A stretch of 64,000 nt of DNA from Pempheris klunzingeri (GCF_042242105.1 NC_092034.1:1706644-1770643), one strand, 5' to 3'; shown: positions 51,301-63,962, numbered from the stretch's first letter. Program-made: numbers and translations. Notes: generated by a model from the letters alone, not told the origin.

Positions 51301-54092
51301 TATCCACCAAAACACCGAGCGGCTTCCTTCCATGTGCCTATAAACCCGCTTCCTGCTCCAGTGTTTTACCTGCAGGGCAGTATGCGGACCACGTCGTTGG
51401 CCTTGTAGCCCTCGATGCAGACGGCACAGTTGTCGAAGTCGACCTCCGTCTCCTGGTCGCCCTTCCTGATGGTGCGAACTTGCAGCTTACTGATCGCCTT
51501 CTTCGCCGCGTCGCCAAGACGACGCTGTGGGAGAGAGAGAGAGGGTGAGGAGACGACGGCGGCGGGCTGAGATCAGCGGCATTAAACAGTTTCACATGTT
51601 TATTCTCTCTGTTGTATCTGATCCCAACATATATTTTAAAAAAAAAACCTTTCACAAACAGCCGTTAATTACACCCCCTCATATATCAGCAGAAGCAGCA
51701 GTGATAAATTATGACAGTTTGGATGAAAACACGATCAATGCGTTTCAAAATCAGTTCATTGTCTTTGTGCTTCTGATGACGTCACCGTGTTACAGTCGTT
51801 TTTCTCCAGTTATTTGATTTCTGAGGCATCACACATCAAAGTAAAGTATCACCACTGTACTCGTGTAACCAGGTTTCTAATTAGTTATCTACGTGTGAAG
51901 AAAATGCTGTAAGTCAACGGTAAACATGCATTAGTTCTTTCACAATTTCAAAGGGCCGTTTGAGGGTTAAGACTTGGTTTCAAAGTTAAGGTTAGATTTA
52001 GGCATTTAGTTGTGATGGTAAAAGTTGGGCTTAAATTGTGTTTATTCGGACGCAGGAGAGATCACTGGTGTTTTAATCGCTGTATGGGTTTTACACCTGA
52101 GTTGTGAGGACACTCCTACATTGTGAGAACAGGTCTTCACAACTTCGAAGGCCGTTTCAGGGTTAAGAGTTGGTTTTAAAGTTAGTGTTAGAATTAGGTT
52201 ATCGTCAGGCTAAGGGTCTGGGGAATGTCTTATGTCACTGAGTGTCCTCATGAATATAGAAAGATGACAGTGTGTGTGTGTGTGTGTGTGCGTACCTGGT
52301 TCCTGTCCCGTGCGTTGGCGTATCTGAACCTCTGAATGTAGTAGAAGACGAGCCAGGCGAGAGAGATGATCATCAGCACGATGAAGGAGATGGACACGAA
52401 CACCACCGACGTCCTGCTGACGTACTTCTGCAGGTTCCTCGTCCCAATCGTGATCGTCATGGTGACAGTGATGTTACGCTCCAGCAGTAACGCCACCTCG
52501 CGGCCTTTTGGCTCCGGGATCATGATGGCAACCACCTCGCCTGTACCTGATACACACAGTGGGAGGGGGGGTAAATTAGTCAGACAGCTGTAGTCTTAGT
52601 TTAGTTAGTGGTTAGTTTAGGTTAATCGCCACTAAAAACGAGTAAACATCAGTCAGTCAGATGCTGTTCGACCATCCAGGAAGTGACTAATTAACATCCA
52701 ATCAAACTGCTGTGTGGAGACATTTCTCCAACAGGTAAAATAGACAGAAAAATGAATGGAGATTGGTGCAGGAACACAAACTAATGATGAGCTTATCCGG
52801 CGGCTCCAAACCTTTTTGGCCAAAAATCATAATAGTGCATTTTATTCATAGAGAGCTTTAAAAAATACAAGGAAGCTTAATTTCAGGCACTTTACTCAAA
52901 ACAAGCACCTTGAAACACCACATTTTCAAGGATCTCCAGCACCTGTACAACCCTGTGCATCCATTGGTTATTAACTAACACGATGAGTCGCTCGGGTTTG
53001 TGTCAGCTGATGAATTAAGTCCAGTATTCACTCTCTTTTTGCTCTGTTTTTGGTCTCCACCACCTACTGAGGGCAATATTGGGTTCTTTAGCCGCTACAT
53101 TCTTTGCTGTGTTCACCAGCTGGTCTCTGACCGTGTGGAGCAAGTCATGTGCGGAGTATTTTTTAGGGGGTTTTCTCTGAAAATGACATTAAAAAGTGGC
53201 TGTAAAAGTGTGGCTGAACCGCTGAAACAATGAACTGAAACTCAATAAAACAGCTAAAAGCAGAATAAATCTCATCCTTTAGCACAGAATCTGTAAAAAT
53301 ATAAATTATTTAAAGCTTAAACAAGCAGTTATTGTCATCAATTGATCATTTTGCCTTTTCCATTTGAAAGTAGTGCAAAAATATTCAAAGTGTTGGAAAT
53401 AATTGGTAAGTACAAAAGGTTTTATAATTGGTCCAGTAAACCACCACCACCAGAACCTGTAAGAACCTTTTTGTCAAAGACACCAGACTCCATTCAGAAA
53501 AACAGCAATTTTACCTCATGGAATGAATTAGTTGCTAGACTAGATGCTATGAATTTAATGTTTTAAAATGTTGTTTCTGATCCAAACTAGCTCTTTAAGA
53601 CACGGAAATCACAAAATAACACTAACTGACTAACTCATTGAGGCAGCAGTAGACCAGCAACCCCTGTGTTTCTGCAAGGTAAAAATCACTGGTTTTGTCA
53701 AAGGAGTCTGGTGTGTTTGAAGAGGCCGATGTAATGGTTGAAAATCCCGCAGCCATTTGTTTCTGAGACGTTAAAAAGTGATTTCTTGAGTGAACGAGCA
53801 ACTGAAAGTGACAAATGAAGAGCCCGGAGGAGGAAGATGAAAGCAGAAACAACACTTGCTTCTCCACAGAGAAACAAGGGGTCAAAGGTCAGAGCGTGCA
53901 GCCGCTAATGATCCATCGTGTTCCTCAAGGACGCTTAAACAGAGGAGTGTGACGCCCAGAGCCACAAGCCGAACCACAACAGCTGCTTACTCGGAGGCTG
54001 TAACTGAAAAATAGATTAAAGAACACACACACGAACACCGTCTCTGTACTTGTGAAGAAGACAAGTGTGAACACAACTCCTTTCAGCCCTGC

Positions 54093-54137
<45 letters not shown>

Positions 54138-57100
54138 AGTGTGTGTCTGCTGCATTCAGGCTGTTTTGATTCAATTCTGCAATTTGAGGTTATCCTTGTG
54201 ACTGAGGCCTGACTAACTCGGCCTCAAATAACCCTTAAGACAGAGGAAAATTCTCCAGTAGGAAGGTTCATCCCCACAGTGAGATGTGACTGCAGTTACT
54301 TCACTTCCTCATGGAATATTGAACAAGAAAAACCAGCTCATCAGCGGCTTTGTAATGTGGAATTGCGGCCGTGATCGCACACAAATGATATGTCAGAGAA
54401 GTTGAAGAGTGCGGTGAATTCCTCCTGCACTTACAAACGGGTGTGACAGCGCGGCCGGGAATGTGTCGACACAAGTTTACAAGAAACCAGTCATGCGTGC
54501 AGACAGATGGTTTCACCGACAGCGAGGTGGAACGATCCTGTGCAGGAGCTGAATCGGGGTCATAATGGCCCTGCTGATGTCCCAAAATCAGTCTGGAACC
54601 ACACCTAGCTTCCCGAGCAGAGCTACATGTCAGGTTCCCTGGTTTTTCCTATTTTAAAACCTGGGAAATGTTGAAATGTGTCGGATTTTGTCTGCAACAA
54701 ACAGCTATAGAAGATAATAAAGTGCTTGTTTGATCCACTGACAGGCTCAGAGTGTTATTCTAAGTGTGTGACAGCATCATGGAAAGGATCCCTACAGAGA
54801 GAGACCTGGAAGATCGTTTTTTAAAACCAGAAACAGCCCCTTATTTTGCTCTCTTCAAACACACCAGACTGCATTGAAAAAAACAGCAATTTCACCTTGT
54901 AGAACGCAGAAGTTTCTGGACTAGTTGCTGTGAATTTGGCGTTTTAACATGTTGGTTCGAATCCAAACCAACTCTTAAAAACCACCAAATTAACACAATA
55001 ACACAAATTATTTAAGCTATCGAGGCAACACTGCACCAGCAACAACTCTGTTCTGCAAGGCAAAATTGCTGTTTTTGTCAATGGAGTCTGGTGGTTTTGA
55101 AAATGGTGGCCAGGAGATGTGAAAGTCCCCGACCAATCACATCTTTAACGACATTTGTGATGTCACTGGGAGGAAGATGATGGCAACAGATAACTCCCAG
55201 TAACAAGAACGTAAACAAACAAAGGTGCTATGATTGATCGCGGATCACTGGAAACAGTATCGTCCAACACCGATCACATGTGAGATGAGAAAGTATTAAG
55301 AATTCATATTTGTATTTATTGGCAGCAACGTGACTTCAACTTCATCCTCCGCCTGGTTACTGGGGAGAGTTTAGCAAATTAAAATTTACCGTGGAATAAG
55401 ATAAACAGCATTTTATGAAATAGAAATTATAATAAAAGCTGCACACAACACACCAAGTTAGAATAAATCATGTATACAGAGGCAACACAAGTCCAACAGA
55501 CAAACAAACTCCAGTGACTCAGACCATTCAACCCAACGTTTCTTCTTCTTTAACATCAAATTAAAACTTCAGAAGGAACTAGAAACAGGCCCACGGGAGG
55601 AACTGAAGAAGAAGTTAGCAGCCGTCCGTTTAGCTTTGTTTTTAGCCTCGGAGGCTAACGTTAGCATCTGTCAGGTGCTAATAGCGTTAGATTTTACCTG
55701 ATAAAACCTCAGGCAGACCTCCGTCTCTTCTCTTTGTCTGCTGATCCACGTCTTTGCGGAGCAGTGATGCGTATCTTTATCGATTAGTGATTGATGAATT
55801 ATTTGAAAACACCACGCCCACTTAGGAAGCAGGGAGTGTTTATTATTTTATTATTTACAGCTCGTCAGGCATCATCTTGTGTTATTGGAGGATGTTTGCT
55901 AGGACGCAAGTTTGCCATTTTTGCTTTGAAGTTAATTTAGTCACTGTGTGTGTGTGTGTGTGTGTGTGAGAATTCCCCCACAGCCAGCACTGAACTCACA
56001 TCAACCCCTCCAAACACACAAACAGCAACAAAATCAATTAGCCGCTGCCTAAAAATACTCCTCTGGGATCAATGTCTCTCTGCGAGCACACAAACAGTCG
56101 TCCTTCTATACCTGCGAGGACCTCGTTAACTTTTTAACGTTTAACACAACACAATAAAACCCCCAAACGGCCCCTTTGGGCGGGTGGGAACCAGAGTATC
56201 CTCGTTCTTGTGCGTCATTCTCCTAACTTAAGGAAACATTGTGGTGGCAGAGATCAGACTAGCTTGTTGTTCTGAGCAGCTCTGAGTTAATCTGAGGGTT
56301 GAAGTGAGGAATGATAAATCCGTCCGACTCCACAGAGGCTGTTTTTCAGGTGGATTAAGGCTCGTTCAAAGCAGAGAAGTCGGACCAGAACACAGATATG
56401 ATCACCATCACCCCCAAATCTAAGTCTCCTTCCCCTCAGAAATGCTTCTCAACCCTCTGATGGAAACACTCCGTCTGTGTTTCTTCTTCTGGTGATGTCG
56501 TCTCTTGGAGGATCTTCTTCTTCTTCATGTCCCTAAAATGTGTCCAACCTCAGCTAGAAGGTTCCAGAAGTCACTGAAGCAGAATGAGTGAGAAAAGACT
56601 TCAGACTGGAGAAACATGGAGGAAATCCAGGAATCAGACATGTTGTTCATCAGAGGAGACTAAAGAGAGACAGAGAACATGTTGATCCAGAACAACAGTG
56701 GATCTAAAGATCTGTGAACCTCCAGAGGAGATCTGAACTGTTTCAGGTTTTATTTTCTGAGCGACGGAGATTTGATAGAACAGAAAGATTTCCCCTGAGC
56801 CTCCATTGGTGCTTCTGCTTATTGTCCTCATGGTGGCCTCCATAGACCTCCACTACACACTATAGACCTCCACTACACACTATAGACCTCCACTACACAC
56901 TATAGACCTCCACTAACACACTGACTAACTAGCACACACACACTATAGACCTCCACTACACACTATAGACCTCCACTACACACTATAGACCTCCACTACA
57001 CACTAACACACTGACTAACTAACACACACACACACACACTATAGACCTCCACTACACACTGACATACTGACTAACTAACACACACACACTATAGACCTCC

Positions 57101-60100
57101 ACTACACACTGACACACTGACTAACTAACACACACACACTATAGACCTCCACTACACACTGACATACTGACTAACTAGCACACACACACTATAGACCTCC
57201 ACTACACACTGACACACTGACTAACTAACACACACACACACACACACTATAGACCTCCACTACACACTGACACACTGACTAACTAACACACACACACACA
57301 CTATAGACCTCCACTACACACTGACATACTGACTAACTAGCACACACACACTATAGACCTCCACTAACTTTTTTACTCTACACACTGAGGATCTGGAGCT
57401 CAGAGGTCAACGGACCCCTTTGAAAATGGCTAATTTGAGTCAGAAACTCCACGACGGCTCTTGAACGCAGCACAGAAGTTATTTGGGGGCTCATGTGTCT
57501 GAAGAACGAGGAAAAACTTCCCATCAAAAGGATAAATAAGTAAATATAAACGACCCCGACACCAAAACGCCACGAGGAAGTCGATTGAGAGTAAACACGC
57601 TCTCTGCTGGTCGTATTTCTCGTATTTCCAGCTCCCAAACGTCGTCTCCAGCTGTCGGAGGAGCAGCTGTTCCTGTGGATAAAAGCAGCGTGTCTGGACT
57701 GGGAGGCCTCCGCTACTACCGCTGTGTAACCCAACGCTTCATCACAACTGCTGACGGACGTCACACGGAGTTTCTCCGGACGTAACCGAATCGGGGGAGC
57801 GCTGATGTGGTTACGGGAGGTCTGGGAATCCCGGGAGACCGATGAAGCTTATCACAGTGCATCAGGGAGTCTACGCGTATCAGCGAGTTAGATCCACCAC
57901 AGTCTGAGGAGATTCAAGGCCAGTTTTCCACTAAAAACACATCTATTGTCCGTTCAAACTGATAATAACTGGCTGAGATCAAGAACATCTGTCCAAATAT
58001 GTTTATTGGTGCGAAGAATTATATTTTTTCTTACTGATATTAATCAGTATAACTGTGTTAGAGTCTGAAATTAGGTGTTTGTGTTATTATGGTTCTGTTT
58101 TACTGTTTAAACTTTTAAATAAAGAGGTAAACGCTGCCCATCTTCAATCTTTATCTATAGAGCGCCAATTCATAACAGCGTCATCTCAGCAGCTCAGACC
58201 AAACTCTTTGATTAGAGAGAGACCCAAAGATTCAGAATTTAAGATTTAAGAATCCCCACATGAGGAAGATCAGATATTATATGAGTGACAGGAAGAAGTC
58301 CCCTTTAAGAGGAAGAAACCTCAAATGTGTTTCCTCCACATCATTTATTGCTCCTCACATCTATATTCTGAGGGTGCGAGGGGTCATGTTTCCCACGGAG
58401 GCTCTTGCTAACTCCAGCATGTTTACATCTTGTGTTCATTAGCGTGTGTTGTCCCAAATAATCAACTGATAAAATAAAAACTTTAAAAGACACAACATCA
58501 CCATCAGCTCATGTTATATGTTCAATAGAGCCGAACCACAACAGGATAACAGACATTTAAATTCTCCTCTGATCTGATTTCATCAAAGATTAAATGTTCA
58601 TGTGTTTTGTTCTGGGGTTCAATAAATAAATATTCAAACCTTCCCAAACAGAATCAAATCACGTTTAAGGCCTTTTTATGAGCTGGTGTGAGTTTAAGTC
58701 ACTTTAGGGACCTGTGGCCCGACACAGTCTGAGGCTGTGATGACGCAGCAGGAAACTGGTCCAGTCCAGCAGCGTCACAGACCTGCAGTCAGCAGTTTGT
58801 CTGCTGGTCTGATAACCAGTTCAGACAGACTGGGATCCAGTTCAACACCGTCACTGCTCTCAGCCCAGAGCTGCAGCCGAGGATTACTTTCATTATCAAC
58901 TAATCAGATGATTATTCGGCCGATTAAAAAGGTCAGAAAGTCGTGAAAAAGGCTGGTGTGATGTCTTAAAATTCAGACAAACAAATAAATATTCATGAAA
59001 AGATCTGGATGTGTTTCTGAGAAGCTACCTTATAAGGAAAACAGTGTGGAAACTTTAAATTGCCAAATATTTGAATGGAGTCTGGTGTGGCAGTCTCAGT
59101 CGGCCCGTCTCCCTTCTCTTACTGTTTCTGAATGAAGCGGTTCAGTTTGGGTTGTTGCTCTTATATTCTAAGTTGTTTTGGGTAAAAGTGTCGGCTAAGT
59201 AAATGTAATATAACGTAGTGGCCTCATCTTTTCAGCTCCGCTTCTAAAATCTGTCTACGGCTCAGTTCAAGCAAAGGAAATCTACCGTTTAATGGTTTCT
59301 GCTGCTTTTAAACTGTATTAGGAACCATCATCCTAGAGGAAATCTAAATTAGCAAAATCACACATTATAAAAAACACTCTGATGTTATTAACGTGAGTGG
59401 AGCTGCAACGATGAGGTGATTCACGGATTGATAGAATCGTTTAAGCAGTTTTCAAGCAAAAAAACCCCATAAAAATCTTTTGTTCCAGGTTCTCAAATAG
59501 AAAAAATAGCTTAATTTCTTGGTTTTACATAAAACAATATTGATTATTTGAGTTTTAACTATTTGACGGACAAACAAAGACATCTGATGAGGATATTTCA
59601 TGATGTTTTAGCTCTCAAACCATTTAATAATAATGATAATAGTGATTTTATGATGGTGTGAATATAAACGCCCACCTATGGGTGACAGTTATTAGAGCTG
59701 CTCTCAGAAATAAACCACATTAACTGGCAGTTTAACTGGAAACAGTGATGATCATGAGGTGCAGCCCTGCAGGTGAGTGAAACACAAGAAACTTACTGGT
59801 TTTCAGTCATTTTAAGGTGGAAGCAAATTCACATTATTAAATAGTTTTGCTCCTGAACCACCTCCAGGATTATGATGCAGATAAACCTCTTCCCTACTTG
59901 TGCACCAGCCCAGCGGGACCTGCAGCTCCGTACCTGGATGAGGCATCGTGATGGTGTCGTTGGCGTTGGCGGAGCCCACGTTGAAGATGACCACCGCCGA
60001 GGCGTTGTGCGCTGCAGCGTGGCGGATCTTGTCCTTGTAGGTGCAGTTCCCCCGGGCCAGCAGGGCCACCCAGGCCCCGGCCTGCGCGGGCACCGCGAAC

Positions 60101-60390
60101 CGGGTGTTGGGGTCGCAGGCCTGGCGGTCGTGCGGGGCGGCGGGCAGCACCACCACCCCCTTGGCGTCCCTCTTGGGGGAGTGCTCCCCGTAGCGCCCGC
60201 ACTCCGTCTTCTCGGTGCGGAGCTCCGAGGTGGCCGGGTCCATGTAGGTGATGTTGACGAAGGCGGTGTACCACTCCTCCCGCTCGGCCACGGTGAAGTC
60301 CAGGCACAGCAGGTGGACGAAGCAGAAGGAGAGCAGCCACGTAGAGAGGGCCAGGCTGCGGCAGGCCGCCACCAGAGAGCCCGGGGCCAT
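48306..60390 (-). CDS. rnf150: RING finger protein 150 (PA-TM-RING E3 ubiquitin ligase)
   Basis: Membrane-anchored E3 ligase of the PA-TM-RING (RNF13/RNF128/RNF130) family. Exons in transcript order: 60390-59934, 52546-52296, 51524-51370, 50423-50327, 49686-49425 and 48424-48306; all in phase, 446 residues (human 438). Order: signal peptide [20 protein letters not shown], identical to the family member RNF150; luminal PA domain with [13 protein letters not shown] and IMIPEPKG; membrane helix about 200-222 ([20 protein letters not shown]); RING-H2 at 269-309 starting CAVC, with CRHLFHKSC and CPMC, all eight ligands present. Exon 5 encodes a Gly/Ala/Val-rich insert ([18 protein letters not shown]) not found in the human protein. 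The tail ends [21 protein letters not shown]. Intron 1 is about 7.4 kb and carries a tandem array, fold-back elements and a LINE tail. The first exon is strongly GC-rich. Confidence 0.96.
48432..48472 (+). repeat. (GGGA)n tetranucleotide repeat
   Basis: About ten GGGA/GGAG units, just upstream of the acceptor of the last rnf150 exon. On the transcript this is a (TCCC)n polypyrimidine tract next to the 3' splice site. Confidence 0.9.
48930..49016 (+). repeat. Four tandem copies of a 20-bp unit
   Basis: GGAATGTTGAGATTAACGAC repeated four times with one or two substitutions, in the last rnf150 intron. Confidence 0.9.
50969..51025 (+). repeat. Fold-back element, truncated copy D
   Basis: Only the left arm is present: CACCAGACTCCATTGACGAA followed by AACAGTCATTTTACTGTGAC. 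It lies in an rnf150 intron. Confidence 0.6.
53464..53728. repeat. Fold-back (MITE-like) element, copy E
   Basis: Left arm ACACCAGACTCCATTCAGAA ... CAATTTTACC; right arm GGTAAAAATCACTGGTTTTG ... GGAGTCTGGTGTG. The interior ATGTTTTAAAATGTTG and the GAGGCAGCAGTAGACCAGCA block match the other copies. In rnf150 intron 1. Confidence 0.75.
54093..54134 (+). repeat. (GT)n microsatellite
   Basis: GT run in rnf150 intron 1. Confidence 0.95.
54720..55105. repeat. Fold-back (MITE-like) element, copy F
   Basis: Outer segment GTGCTTGTTTGATCCACTGA ... GTGTGTGACAGCATCATGGA matches the right end of copies A and B in inverse orientation. The core runs from CACCAGACTGCATTG to AATGGAGTCTGGTGG. In rnf150 intron 1. 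Confidence 0.75.
56836..57365 (+). repeat. Tandem satellite-like array (CTATAGACCTCCACTACACA)
   Basis: About 530 bp built from a 22-bp unit (CTATAGACCTCCACTACACA plus CA) interleaved with GACACACTGACTAACTAACA blocks and short (CA)n. Higher-order units of about 60-70 bp are visible in the right two thirds. In rnf150 intron 1. There is no palindromic repeat with unique spacers, so it is not CRISPR-like. Confidence 0.9.
58110..58325 (-). mobile_element. LINE 3' tail (L2-like), inverted copy
   Basis: The reverse complement carries the same blocks as 38690-38908: AGGTTTCTTCCTCTTAAAGG, TCATGTGGGGATTCTT, TGGGTCTCTCTCTAATC and GAATTGGCGCTCTATAG. The element is oriented along the minus strand in rnf150 intron 1. 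Confidence 0.7.
59030..59115 (+). repeat. Repeat sharing GCCARATATTTGTATGGAGTC, copy 1
   Basis: GAAAACAGTGTGGAAACTTT followed by AATTGCCAAATATTTGAATGGAGTCTGGTGTGG matches two copies at 61905-62000 and 62108-62190. Its end, GGAGTCTGGTGTGG, is the same as the arm end of the fold-back family. Confidence 0.6.
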
Positions 60391-60930
60391 GGTGAGCCTC
60401 CCCGGTGAGAGCGAACCGTCCGTCGGTCGGAGGAGCCCGATAGCGTCACCGCCGCAGACGCCTACTCCACCATGCTACCAGCCGTCCGGGCAGGAGCTTC
60501 TCTAATCCGCCTTCCTGTTTCTCTTCGACGCCCGCTCCGTTGTCCCCCCTCCCGTCCCTTGTGTCACCCTTTTCCCGTGTTTTCAGCCGCTCCCCTCCGC
60601 CGCTCTCAGGCTAACGCTACCGAGCAGCAGACGCCTGCTAGCCGCCTCCATTACAACCAAGAACAAAACAAAAACACCCCCGGGACGAGCCTGGCCGCGC
60701 ACACAGCTGTGGACTAAACCCTCCGCGGGGACGCCGCCACTGAACCGCATCGAAATTAATTTAAAAGAAACAAACAAACCCCCGGCGGTGAGCTCGCCCC
60801 TCGCCGGGTAAACGGCTGATAATTCGGGATATTCTCGGCTAGCTGCTGGTCGGCTAAGCTGCTTTGTTTTGACTGGGCCTGAGCGGACCAACGGTAAGCT
60901 AGCTGGACTCACACAGCTAACTTCCGCTTC
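60391..60930 (-). promoter_or_regulatory. GC-rich 5' region of rnf150
   Basis: From the rnf150 first exon (59934-60390) to about 60800 the DNA is rich in G+C and CpG compared with AT-rich flanks, as in a CpG-island promoter. No TATA box at a clear distance is seen and the transcription start cannot be placed. Confidence 0.45.
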
Positions 60931-61389
60931 TATCATCTAAAATAAAAGGCGTGTTATATTAGAAGAAACGCTTCCGTTGCTTTATCATATATTCAACCCG
61001 CCGCTATGTGACAACAACTATATATATGTTATGAAATATATGTTATTTCACACGTCCTATACGTTAAACCTATCAAACCATAAAGCGCTTCCTTTTATTT
61101 TGAAGGGAAAAACGTGATATTTCCGTTTTGAGCGCCTCGGACTCTACGCAGCTTGACGCAGCTCCACCTGTGTGCGGTGATGCTGAGCGGCGCCACCTGG
61201 CGGCCCGGCAGACAAACAGCTGCTGTTCACCCAAAACAATACAAATCCACCACTTTTTCAGCTTTGTGACAAAATCATACAAGATCCAAGCTTTTAATGC
61301 ACTTTTTAAAAATTATACTTTTTGCTTTCTTCCAAATAGAAACAGAAAAATTGCAAAACAATAGAATTATCATCCGTGGATCAAGTATT

Positions 61390-61730
61390 CAAACCATTTA
61401 ATGAAGTAAAAGTAGCAATAATACAGTGTAAAATTGCTCTGTCACAAGTATTTTGCACTCCGGCCTTGGATTAGTATAGTTAAAGTACTCATTATGCAGT
61501 GTCCCATTTCATAATAATAATTTAATTTAATGTTGCAGCTGGTAAAGATGGCTTATATACTGCTGGTATCTTGTTCTATGACACCACTTCATAATATATT
61601 AGTTTATTTATATTCTGAATTAATAAACTGATCAGAAAAGTGTCAAATAAATGTAGTAAAATATTATAAAATATTTGTCTCGAAGTATAAAGTAGCATCA
61701 AGTGGAAATACTCAACTCATTTTGGCTCCT
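61390..61730 (+). repeat. TACTTTTAC-type interspersed repeat tract
   Basis: Words such as AGTAAAAGTAGCAATAATACAGTG, TACTCATTATGCAG, AAAATATTTGTCTCGAAGTATAAAGTAGCATCA and GAAATACTC resemble the diverged repeat at 8460-8650, 9170-9390, 16680-17060, 17760-18210 and 18655-18860. Non-coding. Confidence 0.5.
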
Positions 61731-61902
61731 GTAATTTTACCTGATCTGGGTTTTTTTTTTGAGGAACCATGAGTCAAAATATAGTTTCAATGCTACTAAT
61801 GTTTTAGTTCTTTAAGTGTTTATAACAAACCAGAGGCAGGAGTAATGGTTGGTCACTGGGATAAATTAGGGTGTGATTTTTGAGCGGCACTAGTTTGTAC
61901 GT

Positions 61903-62245
61903 GGTTAGATTATGAGGTGAACAGTGTAGAAACTTTAAAATGCCAGATATTTGTATGGAGTCTGGTGTAGTGCTTCTCCATGGACTCTCAGTCTGATTTT
62001 GTCGTTCTGTTAATTGTGATTCCGTCCCAATAAAGAAATAAGGTTCAGCCCTAATATAAAACAAACAACTAAATATTAATGAGGAGATTTTAATGTGTTT
62101 CTGAAAGGTTAGACTATGAGGTGAACAGTGTAGAAACGTTAAAATGCCAGATATTTGTATGGAGTCTGGCGTGGCGCTCCTCCATGTCCCAGCCTGATTT
62201 TTGTCCTTTTGTTAGTGGTGATCTGGTCCAGTCTGATGCAGATTG
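61903..62245 (+). repeat. Two direct copies of a ~200-bp unit
   Basis: GAGGTGAACAGTGTAGAAAC ... TGCCAGATATTTGTATGGAGTCTGG occurs at about 61915 and again at about 62118, with similar flanks, so the period is about 204 bp. Related to 59030-59115. Confidence 0.7.
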
Positions 62246-62493
62246 AGTCTGTTGTTGTACTGGTTTAGTTCAGCCCTCATCAGTAAGCATCGCTACCCAT
62301 TCAATTAATTAATTTGATTTGACAGAAATAGATCAAATATTCATTTAATGCAGAAACATGTTTGTAAATCAAACACCTGCAGCCACAGTGAACAGCACAG
62401 ACGATCATTATGAACATACAAATACAATTTACACGATAAAACGATAAAACAACCTTTTGATAAAACCAAAAAAGTAAAGTTAAAAGCAGTCGT

Positions 62494-62614
62494 TTATCCG
62501 AAGCTGCCGTCTGGAGGTCTGTACAGTTTGGGGAACGTGAGGAGCTGAACGCTGCTGAAGGCGAACTTCCTGCTGCCCACGTTCTTCTGCACGTTCTCCA
62601 TCCTGCAACCGTCC
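62494..62614 (-). CDS. Unidentified short terminal exon
   Basis: Preceded on the minus strand by a (GT)n run and GTGCAG, which can act as an acceptor at 62615. One frame reads [19 protein letters not shown], then [16 protein letters not shown] and a stop at 62496-62494. All three frames are open over most of this length, so the choice rests on protein-like composition. I do not recognise the family. It would be the 3' end of a gene lying to the right, or a false exon. Confidence 0.25.
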
Positions 62615-63724
62615 CTGCACACACACACACACACATTGCAGAAACACACACGAATGAACAGTGGCGCGTGGATGTCTAATTACACACACTTCATCAGTGT
62701 TTGTAAACCAAAAAAGATTCGTTTTAGCTTGAAAACATCAGCAAAATAAACGATAATATAATACGAACAACAACAGCGATAATAATAATGGTAATAATCA
62801 TAATAATATTGAATAAATACCCGTCATGTTCAGTCTGAGGAAAAACACTTTGGTTGAATTATAACATCGAAAATTAACTGAAATAAATCATGTGACACAC
62901 GTAGTTACTGCAAAATGAACATTGTCTTCACAGGTCATCACGGCTGCTAAGAGACTTAGTTAAAGTAGTTAAAGTAGTTAGTAGTTAGTTCACTTCTCTA
63001 CTTCACTGTCCAGGAAATCTTCCTCTGATCCTCCATGTGAGACAGGATCTGTTTTCGCTGTCCATTTAACCGTTTAACAAAAGGCCACCGCAGGACAACG
63101 AAGGAGATTCTGGTCGTTTTTTTGCCTCAAATCGACTGTAAGACTCTTAAGAAACAACGTTGGCTCAGTGAATAAACAGCGCTGCCTGATGGGAGATGGT
63201 TCCCGGTGACCTGTACAGTCACAGTGAGGCTCGTAGGGAATCTAAACGCCGTCGGTTTCGTTATTCTGCAGCCTGATTTTATGATATTCAGGCGGCAGAG
63301 GAGAAAATCTGAATAACGCCTGAACAGCAGAAAACAGAGAGATGCTGACGCCTGAAGCCTCAAAGTGCTCCGATCTCATTCTAGTGAATCTAAATGGAAA
63401 TATTGAGACTGTGATTTTTTTTTCTTTTGCAGTTATTTAAAAGCAAAAATGTGCAGAACTTTTAAAGGTTTTGGGACAAAACTTTTAAACTGAAGAGGAA
63501 GTTAGTAAAATCTGTCCTTTCCTGTGACGTGCTTGGACGGTTTGTCTTCTCCTGAATGAAGCCTCACTGCTTTGATTTAGAAATATTACTTGTTTTATAT
63601 ATAGTTTCACTTCACTCTAATAAACTTCTGACTCTGCTGAACTTGTCGGACAAGCAAAGAAGAATCTTTTTAGTTTTAGTGTCTAAAGTGAGACAGCCGT
63701 GTGGTCCAGTGCTCCCAGTCCGGC

Positions 63725-63962
63725 CTACTGGTATTTGGCCAGCAGTAACACCAGGCTGAGGATGAGCCACAGGACCAGCAGGTGGGAGGTCACCAGGAGG
63801 AAGGCCACCGGGTACAGGTGTCGTCTGGGGGCTTTGGGGGCCAAAGCCAGCGGGAGCCAGGAGCTCTGGAGGCCCGGGGGACGCTCCCCTGGGTCCAGCC
63901 CACAGACAGTGAGCCCTGACTGGGCATAACAGCCGAGCATCTGCCCCCAGGACAGACGGGAC
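63725..63962 (-). CDS. Unidentified C-terminal exon with a membrane anchor
   Basis: A CTGCTGCTCCTCCAG acceptor at 63963 is followed by an open frame to a stop at 63727-63725. It encodes [19 protein letters not shown], a Pro-rich stretch ([12 protein letters not shown]), a basic KAPRRH and a hydrophobic helix ([18 protein letters not shown]) at the very end. This looks like the last exon of a tail-anchored or single-pass membrane protein whose other exons are off the right edge. Family not recognised. Confidence 0.45.

Noticed and set aside
56836-57365. Regular tandem repeats with spacer-like blocks, CRISPR-like at first sight
   Set aside because: Spacers are themselves repeated and composed of CA runs; the genome is a vertebrate's and no cas genes are present.
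59829-60449. Overlapping 206-codon minus-strand and 178-codon plus-strand frames at the rnf150 first exon
   Set aside because: Alternative frames of the GC-rich first exon; the 192-codon frame carries the RNF150 signal peptide and PA domain.
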